Assembly (NCBI GenBank): GCA_963621965.1
Contig: CAVFGN010000001.1
Coordinates: 62,001-126,000, forward strand
Origin: JAEELC01 sp963621965
GTDB taxonomy: Bacteria; Bacillota_I; Bacilli_A; Acholeplasmatales; Anaeroplasmataceae
DNA: 64,000 nt
Direction: 5' to 3'
Shown piece after piece: positions 50,549-59,637 of this stretch; within the stretch, counting starts at the first letter, position 1, and each line of letters starts with the position of its first letter. A program made the translations under genes and the position numbers. The notes under the pieces were generated by a model that saw only the letters and a program-made list of their open reading frames with translations, made no database searches and was not told the DNA's origin.

Positions 50549-50773
50549 ATGTCAAAGGAAGAGGGAAATATCCTAGAGTTTGAAGGCGTTGTTGTAGATG
50601 TATTGCCTAATACTCAATTTAGAGTTAAACTTGAAAATGATCATGAAATATTAGCCCACGTTTCTGGTAAAATCCGCATGAATAACATACGCATTTTACC
50701 AGGTGACAAAGTACATGTTGAAATGTCAACCTACGATATAACACGTGGTAGAATTACATACAGACACAAGTAA
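50549..50773 (+). CDS. infA: Translation initiation factor IF-1
   Basis: 74 aa from ATG 50549 (MSKEEGNILEFEGVVVDVLP), 6 nt after ATGGAGG; the ATG at 50537 overlaps that site and is rejected. OB fold with NTQFRVKLENDHEILAHVSGKIR in parts and ITYRHK at the end. It occupies the A site during initiation. Confidence 0.96.
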   Translation: MSKEEGNILEFEGVVVDVLPNTQFRVKLENDHEILAHVSGKIRMNNIRILPGDKVHVEMSTYDITRGRITYRHK

Positions 50774-50792
50774 TACATATGGAGGTATTAAT

Positions 50793-50906
50793 ATGAAAGT
50801 TAGACCATCAGTAAAACCTATCTGTGATAAGTGCAAAGTAATTAAGCGTAAAGGCCGTGTAATGGTTATTTGCGAAAATCCAAAACACAAACAAAGACAA
50901 GGTTAA
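50793..50906 (+). CDS. rpmJ: 50S ribosomal protein L36, zinc-binding form
   Basis: 37 aa. MKVRPSVKPICDKCKVIKRK, then GRVMVICENPKHKQRQG. The zinc ligands are Cys 11, Cys 14, Cys 27 and His 32. TGGAGG lies upstream. It is 19 nt after infA, the usual neighbour. Confidence 0.96.
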   Translation: MKVRPSVKPICDKCKVIKRKGRVMVICENPKHKQRQG

Positions 50907-50930
50907 TTAGAAAGAAAGAGGTAAAAAACT

Positions 50931-51296
50931 ATGGCACGTTTTGCTGGAGTAGATATTCCAAGAGATAAAAGAATTGTTGTAGCTCTTACTTATATTTATG
51001 GTATTGGATTACCAACATCAAAAGAAATTTTAAAGGCTGCAAACGTATCAGAAGATACAAGAACTAAGGATTTAACTGAAGAAGAAGAAGGTAGAATCCG
51101 TACACAAATTTCTAACTACAAGGTTGAAGGTGACCTTCGTAGAGAAGTTAACTTAAATATTAAGCAATTAATGGAAATTGGTTGCTACAGAGGTATGAGA
51201 CATAGAAAGGGTCTTCCTGTTCGTGGTCAAAATACTAGAAACAATGCTCGTACTCGTAAGGGTCCAAAGCATACAATTGCTAACAAGAAGAAATAG
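50931..51296 (+). CDS. rpsM: 30S ribosomal protein S13
   Basis: 121 aa. MARFAGVDIPRDKRIVVALTY at the start (listed to its 20th residue region), YIYGIG, and RGMRHRKGLPVRGQNTRNNA near the end. It contacts tRNAs and the 50S subunit at the top of the 30S head. AAAGAGG precedes the start. Confidence 0.97.
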   Translation: MARFAGVDIPRDKRIVVALTYIYGIGLPTSKEILKAANVSEDTRTKDLTEEEEGRIRTQISNYKVEGDLRREVNLNIKQLMEIGCYRGMRHRKGLPVRGQNTRNNARTRKGPKHTIANKKK

Positions 51297-51306
51297 GAGG
51301 TAAAAT

Positions 51307-51690
51307 ATGGCAGTAAATAAGTCTAAACGTCGTGTGAAAAAGAATATTCCTCTAGGAACAGCTCATATTCACTCAACATTTAATAATACAATTATTTCAA
51401 TTACAGACCAAGCTGGTAATGTTATCGCTTGGGCATCTGCAGGTACTTGTGGATTCAAAGGTAGCCGTAAGTCAACTCCTTTCGCAGCTCAAACTGCAAG
51501 TGAAGCTTGTGCTAAGGCTGCAATGCTAGCAGGTGTACAAAAAGTTGAAGTTGAAGTTAAGGGACCAGGACCTGGTCGTGAATCTGCTATCAGAAGCTTA
51601 TCTGTTGCAGGTCTAGAAGTAACTTCTATTACTGATGTTACTCCAGTTCCACATAATGGTTGCCGCCCACCAAAGCGCCCACGTGGTTAA
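51307..51690 (+). CDS. rpsK: 30S ribosomal protein S11
   Basis: 127 aa. HIHSTFNNTIISITD, GFKGSRKSTPFAAQTAS and the C-terminal DVTPVPHNGCRPPKRPRG are diagnostic. It forms part of the mRNA exit channel. TAGGAGG overlaps the rpsM stop. Confidence 0.97.
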   Translation: MAVNKSKRRVKKNIPLGTAHIHSTFNNTIISITDQAGNVIAWASAGTCGFKGSRKSTPFAAQTASEACAKAAMLAGVQKVEVEVKGPGPGRESAIRSLSVAGLEVTSITDVTPVPHNGCRPPKRPRG

Positions 51691-51730
51691 TTGATGACTT
51701 TATAAAACAATTATTTAAAGGAGGCTCATT

Positions 51731-52687
51731 ATGAAGGAATTAAAGTTCGTTAAGCCAAGCCTAAGTAAGGTAGTTACACTTTCTGATGATGGTTCATACG
51801 GAAAGTTTGAAGTAGCTCCTCTTGAAAGAGGTTTTGGTATTACAATTGGTAATGCATTACGTCGTACATTATTATCATCGCTTCCAGGAGCTGCGTTTGT
51901 TAATTTTAAATTACAAGGAGCTCAACATGAGTTCCAAAGCGTAGCTGGAATTGTTGAAGACGTTATTACAATCGTTTTAAATTTAAAGCGTGTAATTTTA
52001 AAAGTTGATTCAACTGATTGGGATTTCCAAACAACTGTTGAAATCCATCATGGTGAAGGTGAAGTTACTGCAGGAGATATTATCCACGGTAATGAAATCG
52101 AAATCATCAATCCTGATCAACATATTTGCACTGTTGCTCGTGGTGGATCATGTGATATGGTTCTAACAGTAAGAAGAGGTGTAGGTTACGTTAACTCTAA
52201 CGAAAACAAGATTTATAGCGAATCTCTAGAAGTAATCGCTATTGATTCAATCTATACTCCTATTACTAACGTTGCTATCAACGTTGATAAGACTCGTGTT
52301 GAAGATGATCCTAATTTTGATAAATTAACTATTGAAATTACTACTAACGGATCAATTGATGCAAAAGATGCATTAGCTATGGCTTCAAAAATGATGATTG
52401 AACATTTAAATGTATTAGTAGGTCTATCAGACAAAGCCGTTGATACTGACTTTATGATTGAATCTAATGATGACCAAGTTAATTCTGATCTTAGTAAGAC
52501 TGTTGAAGATCTTGACTTATCTCAACGTGCTTATAACGGTCTTAAGAGAGCTTCAATTAACACAGTTGCTGATTTAACTAACATGACTAGTGAAGAAATT
52601 CAAAAGTTAAGATGTATTGGTGCTAAATCAGTAAAAGAAATTAGAGATAAACTAGAAAGTATGGGTTTAGGTTTTAAGAAAAACTAA
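51731..52687 (+). CDS. rpoA: RNA polymerase alpha subunit
   Basis: 318 aa. The N-terminal dimerisation domain (GFGITIGNALRRTLLSSLPG, GAQHEF, then LNLKRVILK) is followed by a linker (about 230-250) and the C-terminal helix-hairpin-helix domain (LDLSQRAYNGLKRASINTVADL in parts, and IGAKSVKEIRDKLESMGLGFK) that binds UP elements and activators. AAGGAGG precedes the start. Confidence 0.97.
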   Translation: MKELKFVKPSLSKVVTLSDDGSYGKFEVAPLERGFGITIGNALRRTLLSSLPGAAFVNFKLQGAQHEFQSVAGIVEDVITIVLNLKRVILKVDSTDWDFQTTVEIHHGEGEVTAGDIIHGNEIEIINPDQHICTVARGGSCDMVLTVRRGVGYVNSNENKIYSESLEVIAIDSIYTPITNVAINVDKTRVEDDPNFDKLTIEITTNGSIDAKDALAMASKMMIEHLNVLVGLSDKAVDTDFMIESNDDQVNSDLSKTVEDLDLSQRAYNGLKRASINTVADLTNMTSEEIQKLRCIGAKSVKEIRDKLESMGLGFKKN

Positions 52688-52705
52688 TCCAAGGAGGAAT
52701 TTAAT

Positions 52706-53065
52706 ATGGCATATTCTAAATTACGTCGTTGCGGAGCTGCACGTAAGGCTTTAATCCGTGACTTAGTTACCGATTTAATCCTTAATGGACAAATTGAAAC
52801 TACTGAAGCTAAAGCTAAAGAACTTAGAAAACTTGCTGATAGAATGGTTACATTAGCTAAGACAAACACATTAGCTAGCCGTAGACAAGCTGCAGAATTA
52901 GTTCGTTTTGAAAAAGACGGCAATGGTTCATACGCTATTCAAAAGTTATTTGATGAAATTGGTCCTAAGTATGCTACTAGAAACGGTGGATATACTAGAA
53001 TCATTAAGACAGGTTTCCGTCGTGGAGATGCTGCATCAAAAGCTATTATTGCTTTTGTTGACTAA
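52706..53065 (+). CDS. rplQ: 50S ribosomal protein L17
   Basis: 119 aa. YSKLRRCGAARKALIRDLVT, ETTEAKAKELRKLADRMVTL and the C-terminal GGYTRIIKTGFRRGDAA identify L17. AAGGAGG precedes the start. It is the last gene of the cluster; a terminator follows 13 nt later. Confidence 0.97.
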   Translation: MAYSKLRRCGAARKALIRDLVTDLILNGQIETTEAKAKELRKLADRMVTLAKTNTLASRRQAAELVRFEKDGNGSYAIQKLFDEIGPKYATRNGGYTRIIKTGFRRGDAASKAIIAFVD

Positions 53066-53078
53066 TAAAGAATTAATT

Positions 53079-53104
53079 GAGATGCTAATGCATCTCTTTT
53101 TTTA
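53079..53104 (+). terminator. Terminator of the ribosomal cluster
   Basis: GAGATGC (53079-53085), TAAT loop, GCATCTC (53090-53096) and eight T. Confidence 0.92.
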
Positions 53105-53209
53105 TTTAATATTAAAGTCGCTTTTAGATTTACCTTTTTGTTTCATATTTAATATATATTATAATTGCAAATGAAAAAGATTAAATTATATAAAAGGAAG
53201 GTTTAAAAT

Positions 53210-53851
53210 ATGGAAAAAGTAATAAAAGTATTTGGAAGAGGCGAGGCTAAATTTGAGGCTGATAAAACTGATATTATAATAACCTTTTCTGATCAAGAAG
53301 ATGAATATAAGCAATGTGTATCAAAACTAATTAAGGATACATCTATTGTTAAAAAAGTGCTTACAAATTTAGGTTTTGAGAAGGATGAATTGAAAACAAA
53401 GAAGTTTAATGTTAGACCTGTTTATATATCGCAAAAACAATCTGACGGCACTTACGAAAGTATATTAAAAGGATATGAATACAACCAAGAAATTAGGTTC
53501 TCTTTCCCCGTTTTAAATGATACTTTAACTAAATTGTGTGAGGCATTAAATGAATTAAAAATGAAAGTAAATATTAATATTTCATATAGCATTTATGATG
53601 TTGAAAATGCGAAGAATGTGTCAGTATGCAATGCAATCGAAGATGCAAATAAGAAAGCAAAACTAATCGCAAGTAACGTAAATTTAGAAATTGATAGTAT
53701 TTTAAACATTGAATATGGTGCTAAAGTTGATGATTATGATTATGATTGTTTTAGTACCGGTATGCGTAATTGTGATCTTGGTTCCTTAGATATAAATCCT
53801 GAAGAAATAAAAGTAAAAGATTATGTAACAATTACATACAAGTTTAAGTAA
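53210..53851 (+). CDS. SIMPL-domain (DUF541) protein
   Basis: 213 aa. KVFGRGEAKFEADKTDIIIT at the start, DELKTKKFNVRPVY, GYEYNQEIRF and the DANKKAKLIASNVNLEI region match SIMPL/DUF541 proteins, which are usually periplasmic or surface proteins of ~230 aa. This one has no signal peptide, so it should be cytoplasmic. The biological role of the family is unclear. AAGGAAGG precedes the start, and a TATAAT lies at 53160-53165. A single gene. Confidence 0.78.
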   Translation: MEKVIKVFGRGEAKFEADKTDIIITFSDQEDEYKQCVSKLIKDTSIVKKVLTNLGFEKDELKTKKFNVRPVYISQKQSDGTYESILKGYEYNQEIRFSFPVLNDTLTKLCEALNELKMKVNINISYSIYDVENAKNVSVCNAIEDANKKAKLIASNVNLEIDSILNIEYGAKVDDYDYDCFSTGMRNCDLGSLDINPEEIKVKDYVTITYKFK

Positions 53852-53870
53852 TATATTGCCCTTATATTAA

Positions 53871-53899
53871 TTGCATTAAAAATCTAATTAAAATATAAT
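53871..53899 (+). promoter_or_regulatory. Nitroreductase promoter
   Basis: TTGCAT (53871-53876), a 17-bp spacer and a perfect TATAAT (53894-53899), 29 bp before the start codon. Confidence 0.8.
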
Positions 53900-53928
53900 A
53901 TGATTATCAACAAATACGAGGTATATTT

Positions 53929-54468
53929 ATGGATTTAGTAGATGCTTTAAGAAATCGAAGAAGTATTAGAAAGTTTAAGAATGTTCAAGTTGATGACGAC
54001 ATTATTATTCGTGCAATCGACAACGCAAGGTTTTATCCTTCATGGAAGAATAGCCAAACTGCAAGATTTGTTTTAGTTAAAAGTCCTCAAACAAAAGAAG
54101 AAATATCACATGCATGTTTAGGTTTTGAACATAATACACAAATTATTGCCACATGTCCTTGCCTCATTGTCGTTCTTACTATTAAAAACAGAAGCGGATA
54201 TGAACGTGACGGTAGTCCTACTACAAGTTTAGGCTCGCATTTTGAATCGTTTGATGCAGGTATCGCGACGCAAAACTTGATGTTATCACTATATAATGAA
54301 AATATAGGATCTTGCGTACTCGGAATATTTGACGAGTCTAAGGTTAGAGAATTATTATCATTAAGCGAAGAGTATAAGGTTTCTTGCTTACTTCCAATAG
54401 GATATCCTGATGAGGAAGTAGAAACTCCTAAACGAAAAGAAATTATTGACATTCTAACAATTAAATAA
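53929..54468 (+). CDS. Nitroreductase family oxidoreductase
   Basis: 179 aa. The FMN-binding signature RRSIRKFKN is at residues about 9-17, followed by RFYPSWKNSQTARFVLV and the C-terminal GYPDEEVETPKR, where the family usually has GYP. FMN-dependent NAD(P)H oxidoreductases of this kind reduce quinones or nitro compounds; the natural substrate is unknown. GAGGT precedes the start. It has its own promoter and a terminator about 70 nt downstream. Confidence 0.87.
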   Translation: MDLVDALRNRRSIRKFKNVQVDDDIIIRAIDNARFYPSWKNSQTARFVLVKSPQTKEEISHACLGFEHNTQIIATCPCLIVVLTIKNRSGYERDGSPTTSLGSHFESFDAGIATQNLMLSLYNENIGSCVLGIFDESKVRELLSLSEEYKVSCLLPIGYPDEEVETPKRKEIIDILTIK

Positions 54469-54538
54469 ATTCATCATAAACTCTTGATTAATAAATAGAT
54501 ATATTTTAAATTGCATAATGTAATAAACTTTGAAAACT

Positions 54539-54568
54539 ACGTACTAACAATTTTTAGTACGTCTTTTT
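54539..54568 (+). terminator. Intrinsic terminator
   Basis: ACGTACTAA (54539-54547), 6-nt loop, TTAGTACGT (54554-54562) and a T-rich tail. Confidence 0.85.
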
Positions 54569-54608
54569 CTTTCCTAGTGTAATAAAACAATACATAATTT
54601 CTATTATT

Positions 54609-54619
54609 TATGATAAAAT
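54609..54619 (+). promoter_or_regulatory. Putative extended -10 of the ecf operon
   Basis: TATGATAAAAT, containing TGA-TAAAAT, lies about 30 bp before the GTG start. The -35 is poor (TACATA at 54591). The same 11-mer is in front of fhs. Confidence 0.4.
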
Positions 54620-54649
54620 ATTTTATGTTATAAATTAAGGAGTGATATT

Positions 54650-55453
54650 GTGATAAAAGTAGAAAATTTAGACTATAGTTATACACAAACAGATCATGCA
54701 CTTAAGGGAATATCGTTTGATGTTAACGATTCAGAATGGGTTTCAATAATCGGCCATAACGGAAGCGGTAAATCCACATTATCAAAATTACTTGTTGGAC
54801 TTATTAAAGCTGATAAAGGTAATATAATTTACGATAATGTTATACTGAGTGAAGAAAATGTTGAAAAAGTAAGACAACAAATTGGTATAGTATTCCAAAA
54901 TCCTGATAACCAATTTGTTGGTGTTAATGTTAAATATGATATTGCTTTTGGTCTTGAAAATAGAAATATAGAAAGAGAAAAAATGTTAGAACTTGTCGAT
55001 AAATATAGCGAACTAGTTGGCATGAAGGAATTCTTAGATAGATCCCCTGAGTCTTTATCAGGTGGACAAAAGCAACGTGTCGCAATTGCCGGTATTTTAG
55101 CATTAAATACCAAATATGTAATATTAGATGAAGCTACATCTATGTTAGATCCGGAGGGTGTAAGAGATATTACTAATTTGATTTGTGAACTTAAAAATAA
55201 GTATCATAAAACAATAATCACTATCACACATGACTTGGATTTAGCAGCTTTATCGGACCGCGTAATTGTTTTAAAAGATGGCTTAATTATTGGTGAAGGA
55301 AAACCTGCTGAAATATTTAAGGATGAGGATATACTTAAACAAAGTAGACTTGATATGCCATTTAATTTAAAACTATACAAGACTGTTAAAGAAAATGAAA
55401 AATTAAATAAGAATGAGAGGTTAGTAGAAACATTATGGAAATTAAATTCTTAA
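54650..55453 (+). CDS. ecfA1: ECF transporter ATPase EcfA1
   Basis: 267 aa, GTG start behind AAGGAGTGA. ABC ATPase motifs: Walker A GHNGSGKST (about 36-44), Q-loop QNPDNQFVG, signature LSGGQKQRVAIAGILAL and Walker B YVILDEATSMLDP, then a His loop (THD). The QNPDNQ form of the Q-loop is typical of EcfA1. It powers vitamin or metal uptake with EcfA2, EcfT and exchangeable S components encoded elsewhere. It overlaps ecfA2 by 19 nt. Confidence 0.94.
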   Translation: MIKVENLDYSYTQTDHALKGISFDVNDSEWVSIIGHNGSGKSTLSKLLVGLIKADKGNIIYDNVILSEENVEKVRQQIGIVFQNPDNQFVGVNVKYDIAFGLENRNIEREKMLELVDKYSELVGMKEFLDRSPESLSGGQKQRVAIAGILALNTKYVILDEATSMLDPEGVRDITNLICELKNKYHKTIITITHDLDLAALSDRVIVLKDGLIIGEGKPAEIFKDEDILKQSRLDMPFNLKLYKTVKENEKLNKNERLVETLWKLNS

Positions 55454-56298
55454 ATACTTCTCATGATTACGAGGGTCTAAACAAACATGATATTGTTGCG
55501 GCTATAAAAGATATAAATTTGACAATTCAAGATAAAGATGAATTTGTAGCAATTGTAGGACATACAGGTAGTGGTAAATCTACATTAATCCAACATATAA
55601 ATGGTTTATTACTTCCTACAAGTGGAAGTGTTGATATTTTAGGTAATGTATTAACTCCTAAAAAGAGAAAGAATCCTAAACTAATGCCTATAAGAAAGCG
55701 TGTAGGCTTTGTATTTCAATTCCCTGAATATCAATTATTTGAAGAAACAGTACTTAAAGATGTAATGTTTGCACCACTTAACTTTGGCTCAAAACAAGCA
55801 GAGGCAGAAAACCGTGCTTTAGAAGCTTTAGAACTAGTAGGTCTTGAAAAATCTTTATATCAAAAATCTCCTTTTAACTTATCAGGTGGACAAATGAGAA
55901 AGGTTGCAATCGCAGGTATCTTAGCTTACAATCCTGATATTTTGGTTTTAGATGAACCAACAAGAGGTCTAGATCCTGAAGGTGCTAAAGAAGTCATGGA
56001 ATTGTTCAGTAAAATAAATAAGAAAATGCATAAGACTATTTTCCTTATTTCTCACTCAATGGATGATGTATACAAATATGCAAATAGAGTTGTTGTAATG
56101 GATAAAGGTTCTGTAGTCTATGATGGTGATAAATATAAATTATTTGAAGATGGTATTTATAAAAATTATCATCTTGAAAAGCCTTCAGTTCTTAAAGCAA
56201 TAGACTATTTAAATAACGAACTAAATCTTAATTTAGACTATAAATCAACTGATTTAGAATCGTTGATTAAAAGTCTAGAGGAGGTATATAGTGAGTAA
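55435..56298 (+). CDS. ecfA2: ECF transporter ATPase EcfA2
   Basis: 287 aa. Walker A GHTGSGKST (about 42-50), Q-loop FQFPEYQLFEETV, which is characteristic of EcfA2, signature LSGGQMRKVAIAGILA, Walker B ILVLDEPTRGLDP and SHSMDD. It forms a heterodimer with EcfA1. GAGAGG lies upstream inside ecfA1, and the end overlaps ecfT by 8 nt. Confidence 0.94.
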   Translation: MEIKFLNTSHDYEGLNKHDIVAAIKDINLTIQDKDEFVAIVGHTGSGKSTLIQHINGLLLPTSGSVDILGNVLTPKKRKNPKLMPIRKRVGFVFQFPEYQLFEETVLKDVMFAPLNFGSKQAEAENRALEALELVGLEKSLYQKSPFNLSGGQMRKVAIAGILAYNPDILVLDEPTRGLDPEGAKEVMELFSKINKKMHKTIFLISHSMDDVYKYANRVVVMDKGSVVYDGDKYKLFEDGIYKNYHLEKPSVLKAIDYLNNELNLNLDYKSTDLESLIKSLEEVYSE

Positions 56299-57304
56299 TA
56301 TTACAATTGGACAATATGTTCCTGGAAATTCATTTATTTATAAAATTGATCCAAGACTTAAAATAATATTAACTATCGTATGGATAGTATTATTATTTAT
56401 TTTACCTTTAAATGTATATGCAATGTTGGGCTTTTTAGCTATATTTGTATTTGTTTTATTGATTTCTAGAATACCTTTGATAAAGATGCTCAAAGGCTTA
56501 AAACCGGTACTTTTTGTAATGACTTTTACGTTTATATTACAACTTACAAGCGCAAGCCCTTCAGAAGCCAATCCAATGAAATTAATATATTCTTTTAAGT
56601 TTTATTTTGGACTTTATCAATTACTTACAATTATTGTTTTAGTTGTATTTGGTTTCTTAGCTTCAAAACATATAAGATATAAATTTTTATTTTGGTTTAT
56701 TATCTTCTTGCTTTGCTTTGTTTGCCAATATTCTGAATTTTTAGATAAGATAAATTTTAGTTCATTCTATACTAATATGAATTTTTCTAATTATAATTTC
56801 AATATATATGAGGAGTCCTTACTTAAAGGCTTTGCGATAGTGCTTCGAATTGTATTGATGATATCTATTACAAGTTTACTTACATTTACTACACGTTATC
56901 AAGAAATAAATACAGGATTTCAAGCACTACTTTCGCCGCTTAAAATATTCCATATACCAGTTGGAACCTTCTCTATGATGTTATCGCTATCTTTGCGTTT
57001 TATTCCTACACTTGTTGAAGAGACTAATAAGATTATGAGATCTCAAGCAAGTAGAGGTGTAGATTTTAATGAATCTAATTTAAAGCAAAAGGTAAAACAA
57101 ATTGTTTCCTTACTTGTGCCTCTTTTTATCATTTCATTTAAAAAGGCTGATGATTTGGCAAATGCGATGGAAGCTAGAGGCTATATAATGGAGGGTAAGA
57201 GAAGTAACATAGATAAACTATATTTTAAAGGTATAGACGTTGTTGCTAGTATTTTCACTATTTTACTGTTAGTAGGTGTTATAATTGCAAAAATTAAGCT
57301 ATAA
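56291..57304 (+). CDS. ecfT: ECF transporter transmembrane subunit EcfT
   Basis: 337 aa, longer than the ~265-aa norm; the extra length lies in the hydrophobic middle (about 100-165, with FWFIIFLLCFVCQYS). It begins GQYVPGNSFIYKIDPRLKII, typical of EcfT, and has the coupling-helix motif SRG in MRSQASRGVDF and MEARGY, the two Ala-Arg-Gly-type motifs that contact the ATPases. GTG start behind GAGGAGG. Confidence 0.93.
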   Translation: MSNITIGQYVPGNSFIYKIDPRLKIILTIVWIVLLFILPLNVYAMLGFLAIFVFVLLISRIPLIKMLKGLKPVLFVMTFTFILQLTSASPSEANPMKLIYSFKFYFGLYQLLTIIVLVVFGFLASKHIRYKFLFWFIIFLLCFVCQYSEFLDKINFSSFYTNMNFSNYNFNIYEESLLKGFAIVLRIVLMISITSLLTFTTRYQEINTGFQALLSPLKIFHIPVGTFSMMLSLSLRFIPTLVEETNKIMRSQASRGVDFNESNLKQKVKQIVSLLVPLFIISFKKADDLANAMEARGYIMEGKRSNIDKLYFKGIDVVASIFTILLLVGVIIAKIKL

Positions 57305-58028
57305 TATTAAGTGTATAATTGAATATGATGGTACAAATTTTTATGGGTTTCAAATTCAGCCAGGTCTCAGGACAGTTGAAGGTGAACTTAATAAAACATT
57401 GTCTAATATATTTAATGAGGATATAAAAGTCATAGGGTCTGGTAGAACCGACAGAGGAGTACATGCTAAAGGGCAAGTGATAAACTTCGTTGTGACTAAG
57501 AGAATACCACTAGAAAGACTGTTTTATGCGCTTAATAAACAATTAGTGCCTGACATTCGAGTGCTTAAGTTAAGATATGTTAGTTCTAAATTTCATGCGA
57601 GATTTAGTGCTCAAAAAAAAGAATATAGATACTATATTAAAACTAAAAACTTTAGAGCTTTTGATTATAATTATTTTGATTATGAACCTTCGTTAGATGT
57701 TCATTCTATGGTTGAGGCTATCAATTTATTTGTCGGAACTCATGACTTTAAAGGCTTTTCAACTTTTGATTTAAATCCGTTAAAGGATTGTAATAAAACT
57801 ATATTTGAAGCAAAAATTAATATTAAAAGAGATACTTTAGAGTTTTGCTTTGTTGGTACAGGTTTTTTAAAATATCAAATAAGGAAAATGATGGCATTAC
57901 TTATCGAGATTGGAAAACACAAAGAAAATAAGGATACCATAACTTATATCTTAGAAACACAAGATAGGTCAAAATTTACTAAAGTCGCAAATCCTAATGG
58001 ACTATATTTATACCATGTTTATTATTAA
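57285..58028 (+). CDS. truA: tRNA pseudouridine38-40 synthase
   Basis: 247 aa with a TTG start at 57285, preceded by TAGGTG with 7-nt spacing; no ATG or GTG gives a complete N-terminus, and it overlaps ecfT by 20 nt. Family motifs are IEYDGTNFYGFQIQP, the catalytic Asp in GSGRTDRGVHAKGQV (about residue 58) and GTGFLKYQIRKMMALL. It modifies the anticodon arm of tRNAs. The order ecfA1-ecfA2-ecfT-truA is standard in Firmicutes. Confidence 0.94.
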   Translation: MQKLSYNIKCIIEYDGTNFYGFQIQPGLRTVEGELNKTLSNIFNEDIKVIGSGRTDRGVHAKGQVINFVVTKRIPLERLFYALNKQLVPDIRVLKLRYVSSKFHARFSAQKKEYRYYIKTKNFRAFDYNYFDYEPSLDVHSMVEAINLFVGTHDFKGFSTFDLNPLKDCNKTIFEAKINIKRDTLEFCFVGTGFLKYQIRKMMALLIEIGKHKENKDTITYILETQDRSKFTKVANPNGLYLYHVYY

Positions 58029-58039
58029 GGAGAGCATTT

Positions 58040-58660
58040 ATGCAAAAGAATTTATTTATTACTTTCGAGGGCGGAGAAGGTAGTGGAAAAACAACTATTA
58101 TTCAAAGCTTAAAAGAAAAACTATCTAAAAATTATGATTTAGTTTTATCCCGCGAACCAGGTGGTGTAAAAATAGCTGAAGATATTAGAAATATAATCCT
58201 AGATCCATCAAATACAAACATGTGTTATGAAACTGAAGCTTTATTATTTGCGGCTAGTCGTATGCAACACTTAAAAGAAAAAGTAATACCTGCACTAAAT
58301 GATGGCAAAATGGTGCTATGCGATAGATATATCGATTCATCTTTGGTTTATCAAGGATTTTCAAGAGGTTTAGGTATAGAGAAAGTGCTAGAGGTAAATG
58401 GCTTTGCGACGCAATATATGCCTCTTGTTACATTTTTTATAGATGTTACACCAGAGGTTGGTTTGGCTCGTTTAAAAGGTAGAAATGGTAAAATTGATAG
58501 ACTTGACAAAGAGACTATAGATTTCCATAACAAAATATACGATGGATATTTAAAGCTATGTGAAATATATCCTTCTCGTATTGTAAAGATTGATGGAAAT
58601 AGAGATGTAGATACGATTGTTAATGACATCTACAATGAAATTATAAAAAGAATAGGGTAA
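58040..58660 (+). CDS. tmk: Thymidylate kinase
   Basis: 206 aa. P-loop EGGEGSGKTT (about 9-18), the DRY-type motif CDRYIDSSLVYQG, SREPGG and a LID with arginines. It phosphorylates dTMP to dTDP. AAGGAG precedes the start. It heads a run (tmk-holB-ricT-methyltransferase-rsmI) conserved with the Bacillus tmk-yaaQ-yaaR-holB-yaaT-yabB-yabC region, without yaaQ and yaaR. Confidence 0.96.
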   Translation: MQKNLFITFEGGEGSGKTTIIQSLKEKLSKNYDLVLSREPGGVKIAEDIRNIILDPSNTNMCYETEALLFAASRMQHLKEKVIPALNDGKMVLCDRYIDSSLVYQGFSRGLGIEKVLEVNGFATQYMPLVTFFIDVTPEVGLARLKGRNGKIDRLDKETIDFHNKIYDGYLKLCEIYPSRIVKIDGNRDVDTIVNDIYNEIIKRIG

Positions 58661-58664
58661 AAAA

Positions 58665-59630
58665 ATGAATTTAGATTTACTTAAATACCAAGCAAGGCAA
58701 ATTGAATATTTAAAAAATGCTAAAAAGAATAATCGACTAGCTCACGCATATATTTTAGAGGGCGCAAGGGGCGTTGGTAAAAACGAGTTAGCTCATTATT
58801 TTGCCTGTATGTTATATTCAAATGATGAAGTGGATCTAAATAAAAATGAATGTCGTTTAATTTTAAATGATGATTTTTTAAATGTATATACAATTTATCC
58901 GCAAAATAAATCAAATGTAATTACTAAAGATCAAATATTAAAATTAAAAGAGGAGTTTTCCTACACTAGTCAAATAAAGGGTCCTAGAGTTTATATAATA
59001 AATGATGTAGATACAATGAATGTATCGAGTGCTAATAGTTTACTAAAGTTTATCGAAGAACCTCAAAATGACCTTTATGGTATTTTACTTACCACAAACT
59101 CAAAAAAAATATTACCCACTATTTTATCTCGTTGTCAACTTATTACACTAAACGAACTAGATAGTGATTTTATTAGACGTGAATTAATAAAAGCAGGAAT
59201 TGATAACGAAACTGCAGCTATATTATGCTTATTAACTAAAGATATAAGCGAAGCTATGAAGCTATTTGAAGATTCACGTACTGCTAAAATGATAGAAATG
59301 TTTAAAGGTTTCTTTAAATTAAATACAGAACTTGAGAAAGTTGTTTACTTTGAACAACTAAAAAAAACACTTGGTTTTGACAAGGAAATAACTAAATACT
59401 ATGTAAGTTTATTGATTCTTGTTTTTGAAGATTTAATATATTTATATAGTAATATTGATAAAATTAATTTTGAAATATATATAGATTATCTTGAAATATT
59501 AAAATCTAAATTTAAGCTTGAAGAAGTAAGAGAAAAGATAATGTATTTATATAAAATAAACAATTTATTAAATAATTCTAATGTAAGCGTATATTATATT
59601 ATTACATCATTATCATTTAATTTAATATGA
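58665..59630 (+). CDS. holB: DNA polymerase III delta' subunit
   Basis: 321 aa. HAYILEGARGVGKNELAHYF near residue 25 (P-loop with Asn where Thr/Ser is usual), VYIINDVDTMNVSSANSLLKFIEEP in parts (the sensor and Walker B-like region) and LLTTNSKKILPTILSRCQ, a clamp-loader SRC motif. The zinc-binding Cys set of many homologues is missing. It is a non-motor part of the clamp loader. No clear binding site except GGGT; starts 4 nt after tmk. Ends with TGA. Confidence 0.9.
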   Translation: MNLDLLKYQARQIEYLKNAKKNNRLAHAYILEGARGVGKNELAHYFACMLYSNDEVDLNKNECRLILNDDFLNVYTIYPQNKSNVITKDQILKLKEEFSYTSQIKGPRVYIINDVDTMNVSSANSLLKFIEEPQNDLYGILLTTNSKKILPTILSRCQLITLNELDSDFIRRELIKAGIDNETAAILCLLTKDISEAMKLFEDSRTAKMIEMFKGFFKLNTELEKVVYFEQLKKTLGFDKEITKYYVSLLILVFEDLIYLYSNIDKINFEIYIDYLEILKSKFKLEEVREKIMYLYKINNLLNNSNVSVYYIITSLSFNLI

Positions 59631-59637
59631 GGTGACT

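Noticed and set aside
54087..54452. Minus-strand 121-aa frame opposite the nitroreductase gene
   Set aside because: Ser/Leu-rich shadow of a gene with clear family motifs on the + strand.
36964..59630. Possible Mycoplasma-type code (TGA = Trp)
   Set aside because: TGA ends several well-bounded genes (gtrA-like at 37443, holB-like at 59630) and Trp is encoded by TGG in conserved positions.
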